Assembly: GCF_040361195.1 (NCBI RefSeq)
Contig: NZ_APNE01000009.1
Length of the DNA: 64,000 nt
Origin: Salinisphaera hydrothermalis
Lineage (GTDB): Bacteria; Pseudomonadota; Gammaproteobacteria; Nevskiales; Salinisphaeraceae
Direction: 5' to 3' (one strand)
The translations under genes were made by a program, and so were the position numbers. Within the stretch, counting starts at the first letter, position 1, and every line of letters starts with the position of its first letter. The notes below the pieces were generated by a model. That model saw only the letters and a list, made by a program, of their open reading frames with translations. It was not told the DNA's origin and ran no database searches. Positions 32,845 to 41,062 of the stretch are shown in pieces.

Positions 32845-34268
32845 AGCGCCGCCGCGATTACGATGACCACGCCCAGCAGAATACAGATCCGGCTGCCGGT
32901 ATCACGCGCCGCGAATACGATTGGATCGTCGGTCATCTCGCGGCGCATGGTCTTCAACCAGATGCGGCTGATCCAGTACAGCACTACCGGGCACAACAGC
33001 CAGATGTATACCGGGTGCAGATAATGATTGGTGATGTCCGGGCTGTTGATGTACAGCGCCAGGATGACCACGCTCGCGTACCCGGCGGCCGTGCCCAGGC
33101 TTCTGAGTGCTTCGATGTCGGAGGCAGCATACCCGCGGCCGCCGCCGCTGGTCTGGCCCGACTGGACCAGAATCAGCTCGGCACAGCGCTTGGCCATGGC
33201 CAGGCTCAGGAATAGCGACATCGACAGCGCCAGCAGCCAGAACGACAACGGGATGCCGGTGGCCGCGCCGCCGGCGATCAGCCGCAGCGTGTACAAGATG
33301 GCGAGCGTGAGGACATCGATCAGGGCCAGACGCTTCAGCCCCATCGAGTAAGCCAGCGTCACGATGTAGTAGATGGCCAGCACCGCGCCAAAAAGCGGCG
33401 GCAGGAATACGGCGATCACGGCTGCGATGAGCAGCAACACGGGGATCGCGGCTACCCCGTGGGCCACGGGTAATGTACCGCTGGCGAACGGGCGATGTCG
33501 TTTGTTCGGATGCCGCCGATCGTCGGCCAGGTCGACCAGGTCGTTAAGCAGATAGACGCTCGAGGCCAGTACGCCATAGGCGATGAACGCCAGAATGCCG
33601 GCGACCAGCGTCCCGCCGTTGAGGAGCTCATGGCTGGCGAGCAGTGGTACGAAGATAAGTAGGTTCTTCGACCACTGGTACAGCCGCATGGCTTTGACCC
33701 AAGTGCGGATACCGGCCTGCGGTCGTTCAATGCGACGGCCGACGCGGGTTTCGCTGCTGGCCCAGCGGTCGGTCGCCGGTTTGGCGCCGACCAGGATCGT
33801 TTCACGGGCGGCGGCCCAGATCGCGCGGTCGTCGTCGTGGTCGGCGGCATAGTCGAACGGGGCATCGCCGAGCAGCTCGCGGATCGCGGCCAGCTTGTCC
33901 TCGCCCGAGAGATTGGTCCGGCTATCGCTGGCCAGCACATCGTCAAACAGATCGAGATGCGCGGCGACCTGGTCCGCATAGCGATGATTCGCGGCGGTGG
34001 CCAGAACGAGACGCCGGCCGGCTCGTTTTTCTTCGGTAAGAAAGTCCACCAGCTCGCGGTTATAGGGCAGGTGAGCGACGTCGAGCTGTGCGCGCGAAGC
34101 GATCTCGTCCTTGAGCGTGGCCTTGCCGCGCCTGAGCCAGCCGGGGATGCGCAGCACATGATGCGGGCGTTCGCGGACCAGGGCGAACGCCGACTCGATC
34201 AGCAGATCGGTCTGCACGAGCGTGCCGTCGAGATCGACGACGAGCGCGACATCGCGAGCCTCAGTCAT
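32841..34268 (-). CDS. HAD phosphatase - UbiA prenyltransferase fusion (polyprenyl-phosphate phosphoribosyltransferase)
   Basis: A 475-residue two-domain protein. Residues 1-190 are a HAD phosphatase (DLDGTLVQTD motif I, SGEDKLAAI with the Lys, DHDDDRAIW with acidic residues). Residues 200-475 are a UbiA-type membrane domain with about eight segments and the diphosphate motif NDLVDLADDRRHPNKRHRP. By analogy to mycobacterial Rv3806c, the UbiA half would join PRPP to polyprenyl phosphate, and the HAD half would remove the 5-phosphate, giving polyprenyl-phospho-ribose for the DprE1-like enzyme. Both ends overlap the neighbouring genes by ATGA. Confidence 0.9.
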   Translation of the reverse strand: MTEARDVALVVDLDGTLVQTDLLIESAFALVRERPHHVLRIPGWLRRGKATLKDEIASRAQLDVAHLPYNRELVDFLTEEKRAGRRLVLATAANHRYADQVAAHLDLFDDVLASDSRTNLSGEDKLAAIRELLGDAPFDYAADHDDDRAIWAAARETILVGAKPATDRWASSETRVGRRIERPQAGIRTWVKAMRLYQWSKNLLIFVPLLASHELLNGGTLVAGILAFIAYGVLASSVYLLNDLVDLADDRRHPNKRHRPFASGTLPVAHGVAAIPVLLLIAAVIAVFLPPLFGAVLAIYYIVTLAYSMGLKRLALIDVLTLAILYTLRLIAGGAATGIPLSFWLLALSMSLFLSLAMAKRCAELILVQSGQTSGGGRGYAASDIEALRSLGTAAGYASVVILALYINSPDITNHYLHPVYIWLLCPVVLYWISRIWLKTMRREMTDDPIVFAARDTGSRICILLGVVIVIAAAL

Positions 34269-35227
34269 GAAATATCTTCCTGTCCGTTATGGATGAGATG
34301 ACGGCGATGCTCGAGCTCCAGCGCGCCCAGGCAGAACAGCCCCAACACCACGGCGAACCAGAGCGTCGCGATGCGCGCGATCAGCGTCACGCTCAGCGCG
34401 GTACCGGCGGCCATGCCGGAGAGCTTGAGCAGCAGCGCCATGGCGGCTTCCGTACTGCCGAGCCCGCCCGGCACGAACGACAACGCGCCGATCAGCATGC
34501 TGGTGGCATAGATGCCGACGGCCAACGGCAGGGCAATTGTGAGCCCGAGCTTGTCGGCGATGAGATAAACCGAGACGCCCTCTGCCGCCCAGGCCAGACA
34601 GCCGAGCGCCATGCCGCCCAGTAGTGGTTTCCACGATAGCAGGACGAAGGCCCGTTCCCAGGCGTGCACGAAGACATGCAGCACACGGGCCGGCATCGTC
34701 TGCGGATTCTCGACCCGTCGTTGGGCGGCCTTGAGCAGAGAGCGGCGATGCATCACCCACAGCATGGCCACGATCACGGCCAGCGGCGCCAGCACCCAGT
34801 ACACGTAGCCGGTGAAGGAGACGATCGCCAGCAGGGACAAGACGAGGATCGACAACAGATCGAGCAGCCGCTCGGCGAACATGGCGGCCACGCTATGGGC
34901 GAAGGGCACCTGCCGACGCGCCAGATAGACCGCCCGCACGCCTTCGCCGGCCTTGCCCGGGGTTGTGGTGAGGGCGAAGCCCGAGACGTAAATCAACAGA
35001 TGACGGCCGATCGGCAGGCGATGACCGAGCCAGCGCAGATAACCGTGCCAGCGCGCGAAGCGCAGACTGTAATTGAACAGCGACAGACACAGAATGCTGA
35101 TCCAGCCGACCCAGTCGAGCCGATGCATGGCAGCCCAGGTGCGCTGACCGTCGATCCCGGCGATCAGGGTGAAGTACAGCAGTGCCGCGATCAGCAGCGA
35201 TACGACAACCGTGGTCAGGCGCGGCAA
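34265..35227 (-). CDS. Flippase-like membrane protein (UPF0104 / LPG synthase TM family), first gene of the cassette
   Basis: A 320-residue protein with about eight hydrophobic segments. Family landmarks of the lysylphosphatidylglycerol-synthase-TM/AglD group are visible: SLFNYSLRFARWHGYLRWLG, TTTPGKAGEGVRAVYLAR and SFVPGGLGSTEAAMALLL. Members lie beside polyprenyl-sugar genes and are suspected to flip lipid-linked sugars, though direct proof is limited. It is first in the five-gene unit, ending in the ATGA overlap with the HAD-UbiA gene. Its promoter presumably lies in 35228-35458, where I see no clear boxes. Confidence 0.85.
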   Translation of the reverse strand: MPRLTTVVVSLLIAALLYFTLIAGIDGQRTWAAMHRLDWVGWISILCLSLFNYSLRFARWHGYLRWLGHRLPIGRHLLIYVSGFALTTTPGKAGEGVRAVYLARRQVPFAHSVAAMFAERLLDLLSILVLSLLAIVSFTGYVYWVLAPLAVIVAMLWVMHRRSLLKAAQRRVENPQTMPARVLHVFVHAWERAFVLLSWKPLLGGMALGCLAWAAEGVSVYLIADKLGLTIALPLAVGIYATSMLIGALSFVPGGLGSTEAAMALLLKLSGMAAGTALSVTLIARIATLWFAVVLGLFCLGALELEHRRHLIHNGQEDIS

Positions 35228-35458
35228 GACATCACTCTCGGTCGAAATGAATAGTCGCCGGGGCCACCCGAGGCGCCCGGCGTTTTAGGCTATCGCAATC
35301 GACACGGCCGCGCGTCCGGCGAATCCCTCATGACCTGTTGCATTGGACGCAGCGCTACGCGGTGCAATAGCGTGCTTAGGTTGGGCCGGCATGCCTGTCT
35401 GGCAAGTGAATGGGCGCGCGCCGGAAGTACCGCGAACGATGCCGGTTCATTTCGTGTA

Positions 35459-37075
35459 TCAACCGGGCTTGTCGTGGCCGAGCTGAGCCCGCAGATCGCG
35501 CTTGCTGAACTTGCCGGTTGCCGTGCGCGGTATCCCGTCTACCACGACGAAATCGTCCGGCACCATCCATTTCGGCATGCGTTCGAGCAGAAACTCGCGC
35601 AGTGTCTCCGGGGTGACGTCGGCGCCCTCGCGCGGCACGACCGCGGCCAGCGGCCGTTCGCCCCAGCGTTCGTCGGTGCGTGCGATCACGGCGGCCTCGG
35701 CGATATCCGGATGACCCATAAGCTCGTTTTCCAGGTGGACCGAAGAAATCCATTCGCCGCCGGACTTGATGACGTCCTTGGTGCGATCGGTGATATCGAT
35801 GTAACCGTGGGCATCGATGGTCGCGATATCGCCGGTGCGCAGCCAGCCGTCGGCCGTGAATTTCTCTTCGCTGTTGTCCAGGCGGTAATAGCTGCCCGCG
35901 ATCCACGGCCCGCGGATCTGCAACTCGCCCATGGACTCGCCGTCGCGCGGCGCGATGTGCCCGTCGGCGTCGACGATCCGGATATCAACTAGCGGCACGG
36001 TCGTGCCCACCGTCGCGCGCTTGGCGTACTGTGCGTCCCGGTCCATCGCCTGAATGGCCGGCTTGAGCCGGCCGGTGGTGCCGAGCGGCGAGGTTTCGGT
36101 CATGCCCCAGGCCTGCATGACGGTCAGCCCGTGATCGTCGAAGCGGCGCAGCATCGATTCCGGTGCGGCCGAGCCGCCGACGATCATATGCAGGTCCGAA
36201 CGCAGAGCCCAGCGCTCGGGTTCGGCATCCAGCGCCTTGAGAATGGCCATCCAGATCGTCGGCACGCCCGCGGAGATATTCACGTCTTCGGCCACGTACA
36301 GATCCAGAAGGCTTTCGGCGTCCAGATGCGGCCCGGGAAACACCTGCTTGGCGCCGATCATCGTCGCCATATAGGGCAGGCCCCAGGCGTTGACGTGGAA
36401 CATCGGCACTACGGGCAGCACGGTGTCGTTGTACGACAGATCGAGATTATCCGGCAGCGCGCCGGTGAGCGCGTGCAGCACGGTCGAGCGATGCGAATAG
36501 GTCACGCCCTTCGGCCGGCCCGTGGTGCCCGAGGTGTAGCACATGCCGCAGGCGTCGTACTCGCTCTTGTCGGGATAGGTGAAATCGTCCGGGGCACCGG
36601 CGAGGAACGTCTCGTAGTCGAGCAGGTCGTCCGGAACCGGTTCGCCGGACAAAGGCACCACGATGACACGCTCGACGTCGATCGCGTCGGCGAACTGGCG
36701 ATACAGCGGCAGCAGCACGTCGTCGACGATCAGGATACGGTCTTCGGCGTGGTTGATAATCCAGGCGATATCCTCGGGCGCCAGGCGGAGATTCACCATG
36801 TGGCAGACGCCGCCCATGGCCGGGATGCCGAAATAGGCCTCGAGATGGGCATAGTGATTCCACGACAGCGTCGCCACGCGATCGCCGGCCTGTACCCCGG
36901 CTTCGAGCAGGGCCGCCGCCAGCTGCTTGGCACGCGCCACCATGTCGGCATAGGTATAGCGATGGCGCGATTTGTCGGGACGCTGGCTCACGATCTCGAC
37001 ATCGCCGAACTCGGTCGTGGCCCGCTCCAGCAAATGGTCGAGCAGCAACGGGCGGTCCATCATCGTCGATAGCAC
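35459..37075 (-). CDS. Medium/long-chain fatty acyl-CoA ligase (AMP-forming)
   Basis: A 538-residue adenylate-forming ligase activating a carboxylic acid to its CoA thioester. Motifs: YTSGTTGRPKGVTYSH (ATP/phosphate loop), GVPTIW, GWGMTETSP-like AWGMTETSPLG, the hinge DGWLRTGDIATIDAHGYI, DRTKDVIKSGGEWISS and the C-terminal catalytic Lys in RTATGKFSKRDLR. The overall pattern resembles AlkK/DmdB-type medium-chain ligases. Translation begins at GTG 37075: AAGGAG (37084-37089 on the plus strand) lies 8 bases upstream, whereas the two ATG codons at 37063 and 37060 have no site. It is divergent from a MaoC-type hydratase pair, suggesting a shared acyl-CoA pathway. Confidence 0.92.
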   Translation of the reverse strand: MLSTMMDRPLLLDHLLERATTEFGDVEIVSQRPDKSRHRYTYADMVARAKQLAAALLEAGVQAGDRVATLSWNHYAHLEAYFGIPAMGGVCHMVNLRLAPEDIAWIINHAEDRILIVDDVLLPLYRQFADAIDVERVIVVPLSGEPVPDDLLDYETFLAGAPDDFTYPDKSEYDACGMCYTSGTTGRPKGVTYSHRSTVLHALTGALPDNLDLSYNDTVLPVVPMFHVNAWGLPYMATMIGAKQVFPGPHLDAESLLDLYVAEDVNISAGVPTIWMAILKALDAEPERWALRSDLHMIVGGSAAPESMLRRFDDHGLTVMQAWGMTETSPLGTTGRLKPAIQAMDRDAQYAKRATVGTTVPLVDIRIVDADGHIAPRDGESMGELQIRGPWIAGSYYRLDNSEEKFTADGWLRTGDIATIDAHGYIDITDRTKDVIKSGGEWISSVHLENELMGHPDIAEAAVIARTDERWGERPLAAVVPREGADVTPETLREFLLERMPKWMVPDDFVVVDGIPRTATGKFSKRDLRAQLGHDKPG

Positions 37076-37206
37076 GGGCGCATCTCCTTGCGCGAACGTT
37101 ATTGATTCGGGCCAGCGTGGGGCGCGGTCGGCTGCATCGTCTACGCGCCTTTCGGCGCATGCCATCCGATCGTGGCATGCTCGCGATCTGGAGGTGATGA
37201 GGCGGC

Positions 37207-37629
37207 ATGCGTTACTGGGAAGATCTGGCCGTGGGCGAGACGCATCGCTACGGCCGATACGAGTTGACCGAAAAAGAGCACGCCGACTTTGTGTCGCGGT
37301 TCGCGGTGCCGGCCGTGGTCGGCGCCGACGCAGACGCTGTGCCCGGCTACTGGCTATGCTGCATCGCCATGCGGTTGCTGGTCGACCACGCGCTGACCGA
37401 CATGGCCTCGCTCGGTTCGCCCGGCGTGGATCGCATCGACTGGCCCACCGCGGCGCGGATCGGCGACGTGCTGACGTTGTCGACCGAGCTGTTATCGGCA
37501 CGGGTGCTGGAGAGCCGCCCCGAGATGGGGCTGATCAAGCAGACCATGACCTTGGAGAATCAGCGCGGCGACGCCGTGGCCCGGATGTGGACCAACGCCC
37601 TGGTCGCGCGCCGGGAGACCGCGTCATGA
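37207..37629 (+). CDS. MaoC-like hotdog protein, catalytic residues absent
   Basis: A 140-residue single-hotdog protein with the MaoC N-terminal phrase YWEDLAVGETHRYGRYELTEKEHADFVSRFA, but the Asp-x4-His catalytic pair expected right after it is missing (the sequence continues VPAVVGADADAVPGYW). It overlaps by ATGA the next gene, which keeps the catalytic pair. Together they probably form a heterodimeric enoyl-CoA or 3-hydroxyacyl-ACP hydratase in which this is the structural/specificity subunit, as in mycobacterial HadAB-type pairs (inference). Confidence 0.8.
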   Translation: MRYWEDLAVGETHRYGRYELTEKEHADFVSRFAVPAVVGADADAVPGYWLCCIAMRLLVDHALTDMASLGSPGVDRIDWPTAARIGDVLTLSTELLSARVLESRPEMGLIKQTMTLENQRGDAVARMWTNALVARRETAS

Positions 37630-38063
37630 TCGCCTTCGACGATCTGATGCCGGGCCAGGTGGTGGTCCTCGGGCCCACCGGCGCCAGCCGCGACGAGGTG
37701 CTGGCCTTCGCGCGGGCGTACGATCCGCAGCCGTTTCACCTGAGCGACGAAGCCGCCAGCCAGACCTATTTCGGCCGCTTGTCTGCGTCGGGCTGGCACA
37801 CGGGCGCGCTGATGCTCGACTTGCTCATCAATAATCCCGACTGGCCGCTGGCCTGTCGCGGGTGCCATGAGATTCGCGATCTGCGCTGGCGTGCGCCGGT
37901 CTATCCCGACGATCGCCTGTCGGCCCGCGTGACGGTCATCGACTGCGACGTGCCGGAGGCGCAAGGCGCCGGCCGCGTCACGCTGGACCTGCTGCTCAGT
38001 AATCAGGACGACGCCACGGTGGCTCAGATGACGGCCGTACTCGCGGTGGCGCGGCGTATCTAG
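37626..38063 (+). CDS. MaoC-like (R)-specific hydratase subunit
   Basis: A 145-residue MaoC hotdog protein. The catalytic segment FARAYDPQPFHLSDEAA has the Asp and His of the R-hydratase motif, and SGWHTGALMLDLL follows as in MaoC dehydratases. It would hydrate trans-2-enoyl-CoA thioesters. Its ATG lies inside the stop region of the non-catalytic partner. The gene ends by overlapping the zapE stop on the other strand by 4 bp. Confidence 0.88.
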   Translation: MIAFDDLMPGQVVVLGPTGASRDEVLAFARAYDPQPFHLSDEAASQTYFGRLSASGWHTGALMLDLLINNPDWPLACRGCHEIRDLRWRAPVYPDDRLSARVTVIDCDVPEAQGAGRVTLDLLLSNQDDATVAQMTAVLAVARRI

Positions 38064-39157
38064 CTTCGATGCGCCGCGCCGATGTATTCGGCGGTGCTCA
38101 TCTCGTGTAGTCGGCTCGCCGTGCGCTCGAATTCGAAGGTCAACTCCGAGCCGTCATAGAGATCGTCGGGGCCCGCCTCGGCGGTCACGAACACGTTGAC
38201 GCGCCGATCGTAGAATTCGTCGATCGCGTTGATGAAACGCCGTGCGGCGTTGTCGTCGGCATCGCCGAATACGGGGACGCCGGAGATCATGATCACGCTG
38301 AACTCGCGGGCCAGCTCGATGTAGTCGTTGGCCGAGCGCGGCGTGCGACAGAGCGTATCGAAGTCGAACCAGGCGATGGCATCGGCACGACGGCGCGTGG
38401 GCAGCTTGCGGCCGAGAATCTTGACGTTGCCATTCTCGCGAATCGCGCCCGTGGCCAGGCGCTCGAAATAGCGCGCCAGCACGGCGTCGGCCTCGTCGCC
38501 CGGCGGCATCTGATAGGTCGCCGATTCCTCGATATGGTCGAGGCGGAAGTCGGTGCCGTCGGCCAGATGCATGATCCGGCAGTTCTGCTTCAGCCGCTCG
38601 ATCGCCGGCAGGAAGCGATCGCGCTTCAGGCCGCCCTTGTACAAATCGTCGGGGTCGACGTTGGAGGTCGCCACGAGCGTCACGTTGCGGGCGAACAGCT
38701 CCTCGGTGAGTCGCGACAGAATCATCGCGTCGGCGATGTCGGAGACGAAGAATTCGTCGAAACAGAGCACACGATCGGCGGCCCATTCCGCGGCGATCTT
38801 CTTCAACGGATCGCTCTGGTTCGCATAGCGCTTGCGAGCCTCGTGCACCTTCTGCATGAAGCGATGGAAATGCAGCCGGGTTTTTTCCTCGAACGGCAGG
38901 GCGTCGAAGAAGCAATCCATGAGATAGGTCTTGCCGCGGCCCACGCCGCCCCAGAGATACAGCCCCTCCACCTGAGGGCGCTCTTTCTTGCGGCCGAACA
39001 GGCCGCGGCTGACGGTGGGGTTGTCCAGCAGTCGTTCGTAGATCGACTGCAGCGCATCGACGGCTTGTTCCTGGGCCGGATCGCGGATGAATTCGGGATC
39101 CTGGAGATCGGTCTCGTAGCGCTGACGAGGGCTCGGTGCGCGTACGGTATCGTCCAT
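38060..39157 (-). CDS. zapE: Cell division protein ZapE (AFG1-like ATPase)
   Basis: A 365-residue AFG1/ZapE P-loop ATPase, which in E. coli associates with the divisome and affects Z-ring stability. Walker A is GGVGRGKTYLMD (residues about 71-82), Walker B VLCFDEFFVSD, and sensor-like ATSNVDPDDLY follows. The N-terminal ALQSIYERLL and C-terminal arginine-rich part match the family length. It is divergent from xerD with 48 bp between starts and convergent with the MaoC pair. Confidence 0.94.
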   Translation of the reverse strand: MDDTVRAPSPRQRYETDLQDPEFIRDPAQEQAVDALQSIYERLLDNPTVSRGLFGRKKERPQVEGLYLWGGVGRGKTYLMDCFFDALPFEEKTRLHFHRFMQKVHEARKRYANQSDPLKKIAAEWAADRVLCFDEFFVSDIADAMILSRLTEELFARNVTLVATSNVDPDDLYKGGLKRDRFLPAIERLKQNCRIMHLADGTDFRLDHIEESATYQMPPGDEADAVLARYFERLATGAIRENGNVKILGRKLPTRRRADAIAWFDFDTLCRTPRSANDYIELAREFSVIMISGVPVFGDADDNAARRFINAIDEFYDRRVNVFVTAEAGPDDLYDGSELTFEFERTASRLHEMSTAEYIGAAHRS

Positions 39158-39205
39158 CGGGCAAGGGGGCTGGCTAAATCAATCGGCGGATTATACGCTC
39201 GCGCC

Positions 39206-40117
39206 ATGGCAGCCATCGACGCCGTGGACGCGGCCACCGCCGACGTTATCGAACGTTTCCTCGACGGTCTGTGGGCCGAACGCGGGCTGGCGGAGGCCAC
39301 ACTGGCCGCGTATCGCAACGATCTGGCGCATTTCGGCCAGTGGCAGACGGCCCGCGGCGGCCTGCTTGCGGCCACCGCCAGCGATGTCCAGGCTTATCTC
39401 GCCGATCGCAATACGCCCGGATCGAGCCCGCGCAGCGCAGCGCGATGCCTTTCGAGTCTGCGCCAGTTCTATCGTTATCAGAAGCGCGCCGGGGCGATCG
39501 AGCGCGACCCCACGGCGCTGATCGACATGCCGGCCCAGGGCCGGCGCCTGCCCAGGACGCTCACCGAGCGCGACGTGGAAGCGCTGATCCGCGCGCCCGA
39601 TACCGACACCGATCTCGGCCTGCGTGACCGTGCCATGCTGGAACTGATGTACGCGGCCGGGCTGCGGGTCTCCGAACTGGTGTCGGCCACGCGCGCCCAG
39701 GTGAACACGCGCCAGGGCGTGATTCGGGTGACCGGCAAGGGTGGGCGCGAGCGCCTCGTGCCGCTCGGTGGGGCGGCGGTGGACTGGGTGGAGCGTTATC
39801 TGGCGCAGGCGCGATCCGCGCTATTGGGCGGCGCGGTCTCGGATGCCTTGTTCGTCACCGCCCGCGGCGGCGGCATGACCCGGCAGAACGTCTGGCACCG
39901 GATTCGCGCGCACGCGATCGCCGCCGGCATCACCGCGCATGTCTCGCCGCACGGGCTACGCCATGCGTTCGCCACACATCTGCTCAACCACGGCGCGGAT
40001 CTGCGGGCGGTTCAGATGCTGCTCGGCCATGCCGATCTGTCGACCACGCAGATTTACACGCACGTTGCGCGGGCGCGGCTCAAGGCGTTGCATGCCGATC
40101 ATCACCCGCGCGGCTGA
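39206..40117 (+). CDS. xerD: Site-specific tyrosine recombinase XerD
   Basis: A 303-residue tyrosine recombinase acting with XerC at dif to resolve chromosome dimers. The N-terminal SAM-like domain (FLDGLWAERGLAEATLAAYRNDL) is typical of XerD. Catalytic residues are visible: Arg in AAGLRVSEL, Lys in VTGKGGRERLVPLG, HGLRHAFATHLL with His and Arg, His in LLGHADLSTTQIYTHV and the nucleophile Tyr in that stretch. The ATG at 39206 is chosen by homology; the frame is open much further upstream, antisense to zapE, but that part is not protein-like. Confidence 0.95.
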   Translation: MAAIDAVDAATADVIERFLDGLWAERGLAEATLAAYRNDLAHFGQWQTARGGLLAATASDVQAYLADRNTPGSSPRSAARCLSSLRQFYRYQKRAGAIERDPTALIDMPAQGRRLPRTLTERDVEALIRAPDTDTDLGLRDRAMLELMYAAGLRVSELVSATRAQVNTRQGVIRVTGKGGRERLVPLGGAAVDWVERYLAQARSALLGGAVSDALFVTARGGGMTRQNVWHRIRAHAIAAGITAHVSPHGLRHAFATHLLNHGADLRAVQMLLGHADLSTTQIYTHVARARLKALHADHHPRG

Positions 40118-40131
40118 CAGAGACAGTGGCT

Positions 40132-40536
40132 ATGGCGAGAAATATCGAGATTAAGGCCGTGTGCCGGGACCGGACGGCACTACAGGCTCGTATCGAGGCG
40201 TTGGCCGGCGCACCCACGGCCGATCTGCGACAGGACGACAGCTTCTTCGTCTGCGCAGCCGGGCGGCTCAAGCTGCGCGATTTCGGCAACGGACACGGGG
40301 AGCTGATCGTCTATGAACGACCGGATACCCCCGAACCGAGCCTGTCGTCGTATACGCGCAGCGAAACCGAGGACCCGGCCGGGCTACGCGCGACGCTCAC
40401 GCGAGCGCTCGGCTGCTGGGTGCGGGTGGTCAAGACACGGCAGCTCTATATGGCCGGGCGCACGCGCATTCATCTCGACCGGGTCGAAGGACTCGGCGAT
40501 TTCGTGGAACTCGAGGTTGTGCTGGAGGCAGAATAG
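40132..40536 (+). CDS. CYTH-domain protein (class IV adenylate cyclase-like), interrupted by an in-frame TAG
   Basis: Starts MARNIEIKAVC, the ExEIK-type CYTH motif, followed by alternating acidic/basic strands (DDSFFVCAAGRLKLRDFG, IVYERPDT, VKTRQLYMAGRTRIHLDRVEGLGDFVELEVVL). The reading stops at TAG 40534-40536 after 134 residues. Immediately downstream the same frame continues for 36 codons with a sequence that looks like the missing CYTH C-terminal helix. So this is either a truncated gene, a recent nonsense mutation or a sequencing error. CYTH proteins bind triphosphates; some make cAMP, others hydrolyse thiamine triphosphate. It follows xerD by 14 bp. Confidence 0.82.
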   Translation: MARNIEIKAVCRDRTALQARIEALAGAPTADLRQDDSFFVCAAGRLKLRDFGNGHGELIVYERPDTPEPSLSSYTRSETEDPAGLRATLTRALGCWVRVVKTRQLYMAGRTRIHLDRVEGLGDFVELEVVLEAE

Positions 40537-40647
40537 CGGCCGGCCGACGGCCAGCGCGAAGCCGAGCGGCTCATGGGCCAACTCGGCATCGAAGCGCATG
40601 ATCTATGCGTGAACGCCTACGCGGACATGCTCGCCGCGGACGGCTGA
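40537..40647 (+). other. Severed C-terminal segment of the CYTH protein
   Basis: Thirty-six codons in the same frame after the TAG, ending at TGA 40645-40647, encode an acidic helical stretch (DGQREAERLMGQLGIEAHDL, then NAYADML) that resembles the usual end of CYTH proteins. Reading 40132-40647 as one unit would give the expected full-length protein of about 171 residues. Confidence 0.7.
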
Positions 40648-40654
40648 GCGCGAA

Positions 40655-40978
40655 TCAACGCTCAAGCAGTTCCCGCTTGTTGGGCTTGTCGGCCCATTCG
40701 TCGGCGTCTTCCGGCGGTTTCTTGACCTCAGTGATCACCGGCCACTCGGCCGCGAGTTCCGCATTCAATTGCAGGAAATCGGCCTGGTCCTCGGGCAAGT
40801 CATCTTCCGAGACGATGGCTTCGACCGGGCACTCCGGCTCGCAGAGCGTGCAGTCGATGCACTCCTCCGGATCGATGGCCAGGAAGTTCGGGCCTTCATG
40901 GAAACAATCCACCGGGCAGACTTCCACGCAGTCGGTGTATTTGCACTTGATGCAGTTTTCGGTGACAACGAAGGTCAT
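40655..40978 (-). CDS. fdxA: Ferredoxin, 7Fe-8S type
   Basis: A 107-residue ferredoxin, an electron carrier. The N-terminus MTFVVTENCIKCKYTDCVEVCPVDCFHEG and the second cluster segment CIDCTLCEPECPVEAI carry the cysteines for one 3Fe-4S and one 4Fe-4S cluster, as in Azotobacter FdI-type proteins. The C-terminal 40 residues are the usual extension of this family (KKPPEDADEWADKPNK). It is convergent with the CYTH gene. Confidence 0.95.
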   Translation of the reverse strand: MTFVVTENCIKCKYTDCVEVCPVDCFHEGPNFLAIDPEECIDCTLCEPECPVEAIVSEDDLPEDQADFLQLNAELAAEWPVITEVKKPPEDADEWADKPNKRELLER

Positions 40979-41062
40979 GGTCAGCCTCGTCGCTGGAGCT
41001 GTCGAAGAATCGGATTGGGCGGCAGTTTACCAGCTGGCCGCGCCAGCGGTACTACGTGAAGT

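Noticed and set aside
38534..39205. Upstream in-frame extension of xerD by 224 codons
   Set aside because: The added part is antisense to zapE and has no homology; the recombinase begins naturally at 39206.
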